This document shows, one piece after another, positions 22,049 through 32,442 of a stretch of DNA of 64,000 nucleotides. Numbering within the stretch: the first letter of the stretch is position 1; each line of letters starts with the position of its first letter. The stretch is from Trissonchulus latispiculum (Eukaryota > Nematoda > Enoplea > Enoplida > Ironidae): contig JASAND010026192.1 of assembly GCA_030248195.1 (NCBI GenBank), positions 1-64,000 on the forward strand, given 5' to 3'. Under the pieces are notes generated by a model, which saw nothing but the letters and a program-made list of their open reading frames with translations, had not been told where the DNA came from and did no database searches. The translations under genes and the position numbers were made by a program.

Positions 22049-23651
22049 CAAGAGTACATAATAATAAGAGTATGCCACTAGGCAAGCTCTATGTTATCAG
22101 AGCAAAAACTGCTCTGCACGCTAACGGCCCACCCCCCCCCCGCAAATCAGACCCTAGTGACCCCCCCGCAAATCAGTACCTAGTCGAAACGGGGGTACGC
22201 TCACTCGCTGTATGTTTATGTGCTTAAGGGGGGGGGTCGCGATTTTTCGATCATCTCCGATTTTTCTCATTTTCACATATTTTGTAGTCCTCATGGGCCC
22301 CAAAACAAGACAAGTGCGTTTGTTGCAAAACTTTTCCTATCATTCACAATAACCCTCCAAAGGTGACCCCGACATGTGTTAAACATAGGAAAATGAAAAA
22401 GTTAGGAAAATTTTTCTGCTACCAAAAGTTTGAGCGCTGTGTACGAGTAAATCGGCTACAACTTGGTGTAAACCTAATCTGGACTAGGTAGAGTGCTAAT
22501 ATCTATACGACGTTATTTCATGTAGCGCCGTTAATTTTAAACGAATTTAGAAAGTTCGGGGAAGGCGGTTTTTGCTCAAAATCGCTCTACAAATGTGTAG
22601 CTCGTTGAACGTTTTGTCCTTTCCTGAACAAACCCTTCCGTATAGAAACTTCGCGGTTAGTTATTAGCACAGTACATTGCTAGAGCTCTATTTTGAATAT
22701 AATCAATCCCTGTCCAGACTTTTCAGTAGCTCACAGTTTTGGTAGCGGAAATTTCATTTTTCCTCAAAATTCATCATTTTTCGAAAATTTCGTGTTTAAT
22801 GCTTTATAAGTCAGCCAAAACTTAAGGTATCTCAATAAAATTTGGTGTGCTAATTGGCATGCATAATGCCAATATGTACGTAAAATTTCATGCCAATAGC
22901 CTGTGTTTTGCGTTGGCTACATATTACGACAGCATGGCGGACACCTATGTGCCAAAAATGTCAAATTTTCAATTTTTTCAAATATAGCCATATTTTATAT
23001 CAAATTGAAGCTCTCGATGTCCTGAACATTTTATCTTCTTACACCAAGTCTCTACAAAGCAGTATGAGAAAGTTAAGCCGCGTTAAAGTTTGAAGTAAAT
23101 AACAGTCGGAAGGAGCTTGATCAAATGGTTCAAACGCCGTTTCTCGCTCGTTGCTTGACGTATCATTGTCATTTGCACAGCAATAAATAGCCCAAGATAG
23201 AGGCTTCAATTTGATGTATTGACCATACCGTAGTCTTTTGTCATCCTATGTGTACACGTCTTCGAAGCCCTTAGCGAGGCATAGTGGCGTAAATACTAAA
23301 TTGTAGGGATTTGAACTGCAATATCTCTAAACTGGATTGACCCTGGACTCTAAAAATTTGTCTTGTTTTTGGGCACATATGGGGGTATTTATACCCGAAA
23401 ATGAGCGAAATCGGTGACCATAAAATTTGGTACCCGGCGACCCCCCCCTTAAGCTCGAAAACACAAGCAGTGCGTGCGCGAATTTTGTGCCTGCTTCGAG
23501 CTTTAGAACACAAACATAGCGCTCAAAATTCTTTGAAGTGATGGGTCTGATTTGCGGGGGGGGGGGGTGGGCCGTTAGCGAGCAGAGCATAGTTTTTGCT
23601 CTGATAACATAGAGTGTGCCTAGTGGCACACTCTTATATTATGTACTCTTG
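22049..23651. mobile_element. Foldback element, CAAGAGTAC termini, 7-bp TSD
   Basis: CAAGAGTACATAATAATAAG at 22049 and its complement ending at 23651 are arms of about 95 bp, including GCCACTAGGCA, CTCTATGTTATCAGAGC and TAACGGCCCACCCC. A direct repeat ATGGTGC flanks the element (22042-22048 and 23652-23658). The interior is AT-rich and non-coding and holds one GAAGCTCTCGATG motif (about 23006). The superfamily is unclear; a 7-bp TSD is unusual. Confidence 0.82.
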
Positions 23652-23658
23652 ATGGTGC

Positions 23659-24534
23659 ACACAACTGCCACACTCAGAATCAAACCTAGTCTAACATAGG
23701 GCCTTTTCATAAATAAATTAAACGGATTAACTTAAGAGGGGGTCCACCATGACAAAGTTTATAGTCACGGATTTTGCTCATTTTCACACAAAATTTTGTC
23801 TGACATGTTCTCACAGCAAGTTTAAATTTTGAGTAGTTTGGTTCAGTAATTAACGAATAGCCGGCTATTAAGCAATTTGAAAATGGGTGACGGTGTCGTA
23901 GCAAATAAAGGGAATTTACACATGAACATCCTTGAGAATGAAGCTTCATTCGGTTATATGTTTGATAACTGATGTAAACAAAGGATTTAGGGTAACTTTT
24001 AATGGGGGAAGTCTACTTTATGGCTTTATTCAGTGTTTTTAAGGAGTAGCACCGATCCTGGAAAGCCTTTACCATGACAATCATTTAGCAGCCGACAACT
24101 TAAATTTGGCGCATTTGCGGACTATGGTCCAAGAAGAAAAATTATTCCCGATAAATGAGCGTTCGATTGATATAAAATTTAACGTATTTCAAAAAAAATT
24201 AAAAAAATCGCTATTTTTTAGATTGTGGTTGTCAGATCCTCATATTTGACCCCAGCGACCAACTGGGTGTACTAGCCTACATTATTAGTATCCAAACTTG
24301 ACCTAAAGTCATCAATAATGGTACGCAAGATAGTCTAACATTTTGTAGGTCTGTGTTGCCATGCCATAGCCACATTTTTTAGGTCTGTGTTACCATAGCC
24401 TTATGTTATTTGCGAAAAATCACGAATTTCCGAAATTTTGCTAAAAATTCAGAATTCTGCGCCAGAGAAATCTCGCAATCGGGCAGAGCTAACCAGGATC
24501 AATTGGTATCGTTCCAAATGGCTTGTCATAAGCT
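23659..24534. other. Intergenic, nothing recognised
   Basis: AT-rich sequence. A TTTGTAGGTCTGTGTTGCCATGCC pair near 24345-24390 is a local direct repeat. No gene is supported. Confidence 0.4.
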
Positions 24535-24712
24535 GTGATTTGTAGGAAGTAGAATTTTTAATTAGGCCGTACAGTTTTCAGAAAATTTCATCAAAGTTGC
24601 TGACCTCCAATTTCAACGTTGCAAAACAGTCAAATTTGGCTGTTCACAAACTTCAAAAATGAATAAAAAATGTTTAAAGGACTAAATTAAAATTCCGCTT
24701 CCTACAAATCAC
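24535..24712. repeat. Inverted repeat, 178 bp
   Basis: GTGATTTGTAGGAAGTAGAA at 24535 pairs with TTCCGCTTCCTACAAATCAC ending at 24712, one mismatch over 20 bp plus further A/T pairing. Origin unknown. Confidence 0.6.
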
Positions 24713-24738
24713 CCTTCTTGATCGTATTTGTAATACAA

Positions 24739-24911
24739 GAATAAAAATGCTCCGATGGAGCATGAAAATGCCATATGTATCATATTAGGTTGTAAATGGA
24801 CAGAGGACTAGGTTTTAAAACGTTAATATGGAAGGGGCAGGTTGTAAATTCCAGGAGGACTAGGTTAATAGCGCACTAATATGGACCAGCTTCGCTGAAC
24901 AAGCCATATTC
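24739..24911. repeat. ATGCTCC-family arm, left orientation
   Basis: It begins ACAAGAATAAAAATGCTCCG with the palindrome TGCTCCGATGGAGCA, then GGACAGAGGACTAGGTTTTA, TTAATATGG, GGGGCAGGTTGTAAATTCC and CGCACTAATATGGACCAGC. Complementary arms occur at 26440-27165, 27612-27830 and 48735-48934, and a parallel one at 47803-48390. Confidence 0.65.
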
Positions 24912-24984
24912 GCTAAAACTGCTCAAACAGTTGCTGTTCTTCAGAAAATTTTACGATTTGTCTGCATGACGACCCTGCAAGTAT

Positions 24985-25430
24985 ATATATATTTTTGTTG
25001 ATGGCTCACACACTGTTAGGCTCACCAAATGGCCCGTAAGTGGTGCTCTCCGCAAACCGTAGTCAAGAGGCAGAGAGGCGAAGATCACGGACAGAAAACA
25101 TGATCCCCGAGCAAGCTACCGTACGGTTATTCCTGTCACTCCCAAGGCAGCAACCTTCGGACCTCGAAAGCTGCTGCCCCCCGCTTGGCAATAGCAACTA
25201 GGTGGGCTGAAAACTACATATGCCTGCTCCAAAGGCCTGGGTAAATAGTCGGCTGCAGAAGTAAAGAGGAGGGCAGGAGCGAAGCACCTATACAGGAAAG
25301 TAGGAAATATGGTCTGTGAAGATGCTGAAAATACATGAATAAATAAAGGACACTGTAGGGTTTGATCCAGCACGTTACGCTAGAGCTGCTTTTACCCGAG
25401 GCGGCACTAACCAACCACGACAGGAATCAG
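24985..25430 (-). mobile_element. tRNA-derived SINE, copy D (fullest copy)
   Basis: Read on the minus strand from about 25430: a tRNA-like head with an A-box-like TTGGTTAGTGCCG and, about 35 nt on, a B-box-like GGATCAAACCC; then the body shared with copies A-C (ATGTTTTCTGTCCGTGATC, CTTCGCCTCTCTGCC); then a tail CATCAACAAAAAT near 24990. Pol III boxes plus an A-rich tail fit a SINE. The B box is only a partial match. Confidence 0.6.
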
Positions 25431-26424
25431 TGAAAAGCAATGCTTAATCGTAATATAAGTTATTTGGTTACGTTATCCATCTTGACTATCTTTTAAGTCA
25501 CACTCTACTCTATTTAGTGCACTCAATTGACAGCGTATCCTATATTAGCCAAAGAAAACCTCAATGGCTACTTGCTTCATCACTAAACAAGCAGCGCTGT
25601 CCAATTTATCATTATAAGGGGGATGTTTAGATAATCTGTTAATTCAATCGAACAATTTGAAAACTTAGCGCTTTGATGGCGGTTAATTGAGGTGAATCTA
25701 TGGAATTCTTGGTGGCACGAATCTGGCATGAATGTCCGCCGTCACATCAGGGTAGCCAAATGATAAGGTCAGATTTGGATAGGAGACGTTTCGCAAGCTG
25801 TAACAATGTAAACATTGTTGGCGAGATCAATGTGTGTAGACCACAGGAATAGCAAGTATGTGATTCTCCATATTTTCTCCATATTCTCCACATTCTTCAT
25901 TCTCCATTGGACATCTGAGCGACCGGACAATGATGATGATACATTATGCGTTTTGAGTGCAAGTAAGTGATCATGAGGTCAATGCAGGAAACGAGATCAC
26001 AGCTTGGAGATTTGTTTGTAGATCCAAACGGAATCCAATTTCAGAGGTCATAAGAGTTCCAATTTAAATGGCTAAGCACTGATGCGGAAAAAGGAAAATA
26101 TGTCGCTGGAAATGCATTTGTGCAATTTTATATTCTTCTAAGTTTTAGCACGCAACGTACTCCTAACTTAGTAGCGGAGCGAATCGCAAGTACATATATA
26201 GTCGTGCTCCTTATTATGCAACTTAATAATACACGCACATAATGTCAACTGCTTTTCGCATCGACTTAATACAACATTCTGCGCTGACAGTGCAGAAAAA
26301 ACTCCGTGAACACCTTTCTACCAAAACTGCATTGTTCATTTGGAATAAGCTTTAATATTTCAAAATCGTCGGGCTTGCTTGGAAAGCTGAAGAATGTAGA
26401 TCTTACTCGTATATATCATTATAT
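25431..26424. other. Intergenic, nothing recognised
   Basis: No gene, inverted repeat or array that I can support; a short TTCTCCATATTTTCTCCATA run is at 25860-25910. Confidence 0.4.
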
Positions 26425-26439
26425 ATATGTGGAGTGGAG

Positions 26440-27600
26440 CACGAGTAACCGCGAATATGGGTTGTTCAGCGAAGCTGTCTATATTAAGGCCATTTACACT
26501 GCCAAACTTGGACCAAACTCAGACCAAACTAAACTTGCTCCAAACTTCGAGTTTGGTGCTCTGGGGGCCAAACCTTCCTATTCACACTACACAACCTAGA
26601 TCAGCTAAAGTTTGGTCAAACACACTCCAAACTAACTCCAAACAGCCAATCAAATTGAATACAATTTTGAATTGGCGCGCAAACTGAATTTACAACATTC
26701 TTGTGTTATTTCTGGAATGAGCTTGCGAAAAAAAGCAGCAGCTATCATAGGTGAGTTTGGACAAAGACTGGGTGGATCTGCCCGGACAGAAGGGTGTTCT
26801 ATAACCTCCAAAAATCCTAAAACGTTTTTAACTTTTTGGAAAAAATAGCTATTCAGGTAATCAGGTTAGTGTGCATTTGTCTCAATTTTCGAACCGTTTC
26901 GAACAAAGTTTCCAAAGCATTGTGGCGCAAAATGCTTCTTGTAGTAATCTTTGTGCTGGGTATTCCACAGAAATGGAAATTGATAAGTTCCGCTTTTTTT
27001 CACTGCCCTTTAGTGCGCATTTAACCTAGTCCTTTTGTCATTTACAACCTGCCCCTCCCATATTAACGTTTTAAAAGCTAGTCCTCTGTCCATTTACAAC
27101 CTAACGTCACCCATATTGCATTTTTCATGCTCCATCGGAGCATTTTTATTCTTGTCTTATTTCATTTTTAAGGTTCCCAGCAAACCTTACGCAAAAATGT
27201 GAAAGTACAAATTCAGAGAATCATTAATCGTCAACCGAAAGAACAAAACAAAGAAGTTTGAAAATTTACAATTTTTTCCTTTTTCTCTATTTTGACCGAA
27301 ATCCAACATCCAATACCCATGGTTGCAAGTTGCTATATATACTTATTATTTCTACGTACATGTCATCAGCTATAGACCGTGCTGTGCTTCAGCAGTGGAA
27401 TCAGATGCAAACTAAAACTGTTAATGAAGAAAACTTATACGGCACGATTTGTAATGCTCTGTCGCACTTGTATCCAAAATTTCGGAAGATTACAATTTAC
27501 CGGTAGCTAGTTATAGGCCGTGCTGTACTTCAGCAGCTGTCTACTGCAGCGCAATCAGAGGAAACTTATACGGCACGATTTGTAATGCTCTGTCGCACTG
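26440..27600. mobile_element. Long non-coding element, truncated copy; carries a Harbinger-MITE-like end at 26487
   Basis: CGCGAATATGGGTTGTTCAG starts the ATGCTCC arm, which resumes at about 27010-27165 after an insertion. The insertion opens with TTA then AGGCCATTTACACTGCC (26484-26503), like the Harbinger terminus at 55151, followed by CCAAACT-rich DNA; its other end is not found. Downstream come the shared TTTTTAAGGTTCCCAG body and one or two degenerate TATAGRCCGTGCTGTRCTTC core repeats (27375, 27516). Confidence 0.5.
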
Positions 27601-27611
27601 TCGCGTAATGT

Positions 27612-29056
27612 CTTATGTGGAGTTGAGCATCAGTGACCGCGAATATGGGTTGTTCAGCGAAGCTAGTCCATATTAGTGCGCTTTTAATCTAGTCCACCTG
27701 GCATTTACAACCTGTCCCTCCCATACTAACGTTTTAAAACCTAGTCCTCTGTCCATTTACAACCTAATGTCACTCATATTGCATTTTTCTTTCATGCTCC
27801 ATCGGAGCATTTTTATTCTTGTCCTATTTCATTTTTAAGGTTCCCAGTAAACCTTAAGTAAAAATGTCAGTTTCATAAAACAAACTAAGAATTCCGCCAA
27901 TCATTAATCGTCAACCAAAACTACAGAACAAAGCAGCTTGAAAAGTTCCAATTTCTTCATTTTTCTCTATTTTGACAGAAATTCAACATCCAGTACCCAT
28001 GGCTGCAATAGGTTTAGTTGCTGTATTGTATATATAGCATAGAGCACCCTACTGCAGCGCAACCAGCTGCAAACTTTACTGTCAGTGAAGGAAACTCATA
28101 CGACACGATTTGCAATGTTCTGCCGCACTTGTATGCAAAATTTCGGACGATTGCAACTTATCTGCAGCTAGTTATAGGCCGTGCTGTACATCAGCAGCAC
28201 TCTACTGCAGAGCAACCAGATGGCACACTTTACTGTCGGTGAAGAAAACTCATACGGCACGATTTGCAATGCTCTGCCGCACTTGTATGCAAAATTTCGG
28301 ACGATTCCAACATATCTGTGGCTAGTTATAGGCCGTGCTGTACTTCAGCAGCACTCTACTGCAGCGCAACCAGATGCAAACTATAGCGTCAATGAACTAC
28401 ATTAATTTGCCATGTCCTGAGCTACTACACAACCAATTTAGTATGTTTTACAGTTTACAGTATGCCTACAACAGCCAGCGTTAGAAATTTTTCCAAAATG
28501 GTTATTTGGCCAGACCAACATTTGGGTCGGCCGCCTGAACAATCCCGGCCAGATATCGAAAATCGCCCTCGCTATGCCATGGTACCCAACCCAAAGTTTC
28601 TTATGCAACAATCCGCGTGTCTCTAGCTTGTTCCCTGAGCGCTGCAGCTCTGACAGAATATTGGTCATTTTTGACCAAAATAGCCGTGAGGCCACCTTTG
28701 GCCGGTCGGCCAGGTGGCATGTCGGGCAGGGCAGCGAAAAGCTTATCAAAAAGGTTCACTTTCGGCTTCGGGGTATAAACTTCATCTGCTGAAAATGCCC
28801 TGATCGGTCGATCATTAAGTCAGAAAATTGCACTTTTCCGAGCGTGACTTACACGTAAAAAACAAACGGACCTAACTTGTCCGGAAGCAAAAATTTTCAG
28901 ACTTGGAGATTTTGACCAAAACATATTGCGACTTGTAGTAGTCGTCGTGCTGATTCCAAATGATAACAAATTTGTCTAGTTTCGTTGAGTATTTAGCTGG
29001 CACGGTGCTCGGACGGGTCTTTAAGGGCCGCGCTGAACCTACACTCATATTATAGG
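27612..29056. mobile_element. Long non-coding element with about 154-bp core repeats (HINE-like?)
   Basis: Order: ATGCTCC arm (27636-27820), a shared body (AGGTTCCCAGTAAACC), tandem core repeats beginning TATAGGCCGTGCTGTAC at 28177 and 28331 (154 bp apart), then a 3' block (TTATTTGGCCAGACCAAC near 28500 to TCTTTAAGGGCCGCGCTGA near 29020) ending CTCATATTATAGGGGAGCGC. The same order recurs at 48735-50704. Terminal blocks flanking roughly 150-bp core repeats recall Helitron-like (HINE) non-autonomous elements such as bivalve 'pearl' repeats; that classification is inference. Confidence 0.6.
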
Positions 29057-29062
29057 GGAGCG

Positions 29063-30020
29063 CGAATAAACTGGACGTTGAACTGTTCCGTTGTCGTTGG
29101 CGAGATCTCTGGCGCACGGAAAGTCACCATTTTTTCCGTTATGTTTAACACATGTTGACATAACCTTTGAGGTGAAATTATCCGCTAACCGTAAGAGATT
29201 CAACTTTAATTTCAAGAAATCGGACAACAAAATACGTGAAAATGAGCAAAATTGAAGATGGTCGACAATCGACCAAAATGGACCCCCCCCCTTAAAGCAG
29301 CTAGAACAGCTAGATGTGCTAACAAGAACACGGTATGCGAGCCTAACTGGAAACACCAAAAGGGAGACAATCTTTAATTAAAATATGTATAAGCAATATA
29401 TACACAAACAGAAATGATTAATTTCAATACAATCATCAAATTGTAATCGTCATAGCTTACAACTGACATGAAAGATCCACCGAAATATCACAATAATACA
29501 CTTTCGCACAGAAAGAGCCACTAACAAACTTCTTGCATAGTACAAAAAGTAATCCCTCAAGCCATACGGTTTTAAATAAAATTAATTAAAAATACGGATA
29601 AAAGCTATCGAAATATAATTAATGCAAACTGCAGATTGTAAAAATTGCCTGGTCTCAGACACTACAAGAACAATTTAAGGATACATAAAAAGTACAAAAT
29701 GGACCGAAATAAAAGCATGAGCCAGCCATGTAAACAAATTGAAGCTTTGAGGAAAAGCAAGCAATAACTTAAACAGAAAAGGCTTAACGAAAAAACACAA
29801 TAAAGTTGGTCAAAAACACAAGCTAATAAATAAAACAAAGACTACAAATTTACAATACCACATGTTTTTAATTACAAACAAATGCGACACCGAAGTAGCG
29901 GCGAAATGCAATTTTAATGCAATGCAATGAGGAGCAATGTTAACAGCATCACGGTAGTTCTTTTATTACTTTATTCTGTGATTTTTTTCAAGTCAAGACA
30001 AATATATTCAGTGAAACTGG
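29063..30020. other. Intergenic, nothing recognised
   Basis: A-rich sequence with no coding potential or repeat structure I can delimit. Confidence 0.4.
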
Positions 30021-30027
30021 TCCACTA

Positions 30028-31203
30028 AACTATAGTACGACCAAAAAATGTGTATCAACTTCAACCGTTTATAGCAGATTAACCTTTAGAGTAAATCCCA
30101 ACATATATATTTTTAGAATCCTCAGGAACCCGAGATTTCGAAAATTCGGAAAAATCCGGAATTCCGGGTTTCATTCACGGAAAATCTAAAATTTCTAGTT
30201 TTCCGCCCAATTTTTATCGAAATCAAAATTTTGTTTTCACGACCGAATAGAGATGGTCCCGCTGCATATTTCTGCTCTTAGAAATTTTTCACGAAAATAC
30301 ACCCAATTTCCGGAATTCCGGGTTTTCAAAATTTCCGGATTTTAAACATTTTCTCCAATACCCACAAGATGGGTATTATTCGAAAGCTCTTATCGAGCTG
30401 AACAACTTTTGTAATAGAATGAACTCTTGAAAATGCACACAAGTCCCGGAATTTGAGAAAACCGGATTTTCCGGATTTTAAAAACTTTCTCCAATATATA
30501 CCCCACAATATGGGTATCATTCGAAAGCTCTTGATGAGATGAACAAATCTTGTAGTAAAACCAATGTCTGAAAATTCACCCAATTCCCGAAATAACGAAT
30601 TCCGGGTTTCAGTCTAGCTTGGAAGGTATTAGCGAATTCCCAGAACAGGGCTCATTTCTGCGAGTTGGTTCTATTACAAGATTTGTTCAGCTCATCAAGA
30701 GCTTTCGAATGATACCCATGTTGTGGGGTATTGGGGAAAATTTTAAAAATCCGGAAAATCCGGTTTTCTCGAATTCCGGGAATTGTGTGCATTTTCAAGA
30801 GTTCATTCTATTACAAAAGTTGTTCAGCTCGATAAGAGCTTTTGAATGATACCCATCTTGTGGGTATGGGAGAAAATTTTTAAAATCCGGAAATTTTGAA
30901 AACCCGGAATTCCGGAAATTGGGTGCATTTTCGTGAAAACTTTCTAAGAGCAAAAATATGCAGTGGGAACAGCTATATTCGATCGTGAAAACAAAATTTT
31001 GATTGCGATAAAAATTGGGGGAAAAACCTAAAAATTTTAAATTTTCCGTGAATGAAACCCGGATTTCCGGATTTTTCCGAATTTTCGAAATCTCGGGGTC
31101 TTGAGGACTCTAAAAATATATACATTGTTGGGGTTTACTCCAAAGGCTAACCTGCTATAAACGGTCAAAGTTTGTACACACATTTTTTGGTCGTACTACA
31201 GTG
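30028..31203. mobile_element. Tc1/mariner-type foldback element, TA flanks, copy 1
   Basis: Ends AACTATAGTACGACCAAAAA and (inverted) CACTGTAGTACGACCAAAAA between TA dinucleotides (30026-30027, 31204-31205). The whole 1.18 kb is a diverged palindrome with many GGAATTCCGGG motifs and four copies of TATCATTCGAAAGCTC or its complement (30377, 30526, 30693, 30834). GACCAAAAA inside a CA(C/G)TG terminus with TA duplication is the Tc1-like pattern. No transposase. Confidence 0.75.
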
Positions 31204-31205
31204 TA

Positions 31206-32442
31206 CGTTTGTCGTTTACAGTGTCTACAAATTTAGTGTTCAGATGGGTATACCTCAGCGTTATCAAATCATTTCCAAAAAATACACAAAAATGGAGATT
31301 TCAATACAGGTAAGCAATCTACTGGGAAATTCCAAACGTGAATTCGTCACACAGTTACAGAATTAGCTTAGCTGTATATTCAGCAAATCCGTTAGCAGAC
31401 AAAATACTATTCTCGCCAGAGGCAAAAAATCAACAAATTATAAAAATTTAAAAAAAACATCTTGGGTGTTGTAAACACCTTTCCAATATTCATTTAACTT
31501 TCTTAGATTACAATAAAAAAACCACTGCATAGCATCCTTAATCAAGACACAGAAATTTATCTATTTTAAAACAACTACAGGATATTTTATGGGAAACATG
31601 ACCCTAGTTCTGGCAGAATTTTTCTAGAAAACTGCGCATATACAAATGTATCACAAATGAGGACTCAAAAATTTTGGAAACTCCTTTTCGTAATCACGTC
31701 TCATCTTGTACTAATCATGTTTACAGTGACAGCGCATATTTGATAATTGATACATTGTTTAAACAGAAACAACATGGGGCAAACTCCTATCTATTACATA
31801 ACTACATTAAGCATACAAACAAATCAAAGTGTTATGAGGAAGTTGCAGACCCAGAACATAATGCAGACAAGAAATGGAATGCTGAATTAGTGGTTATAAA
31901 ACTAGAGCATGCAATGAATAGCCAACGGTCAGGGACGATGAAACCTAAACAAAAACATTCAGAGTTCAGTCAACATTTTAGCGCCTGTAGTCGATATTTT
32001 ACTAAATTCCAGCAATGGACGACGTTAGTCTACCTAAACCTACCTAACTTCGCTGAAAATAGATGTAATGTAACTCAGCGAAGACAATATATAGCTGACA
32101 AATAAAATTTGCAGTCGGTTGGTTTTTCTTTAATGGGAAGGCCCCCACTTTTTGGGTTCCTGCTGCGCGATCTCTTCTCCACTTTTTTGCCCCCCCCCTC
32201 ACCATAAGGTGTCCAGTAAATACAACAGGCAATTTTGCCGCATTTTAGAACACTTTATCCCCCCACATTTTTGGCCTAGAGAAAATCCAAGTCGGCATGG
32301 ATGGAGAGCGTTTTTGGGGGTTGTGAAACCTCTCTTGTCGGATTTCCTTAGAGAAAATTTAATTAATATTTCATTGGAAATGTTTAATCTTTTTGTCAAA
32401 CCACCTTCTTGGCTAAACGAACCTGGTATAATGTTTGCTTTC
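31206..32442. other. Region downstream of the PHACTR last recognised exon
   Basis: It may include the PHACTR 3' UTR. A 143-codon plus-strand frame (31674-32105) starts at TTG and shows no family resemblance, so I do not call it. A C-rich block (CCCCCCCCTCACC) is at 32190. Confidence 0.4.

Noticed and set aside
31674..32105. 143-codon frame downstream of PHACTR
   Set aside because: Begins at TTG, ordinary AT-rich composition, no recognisable domain; probably intergenic or antisense to the PHACTR 3' end.
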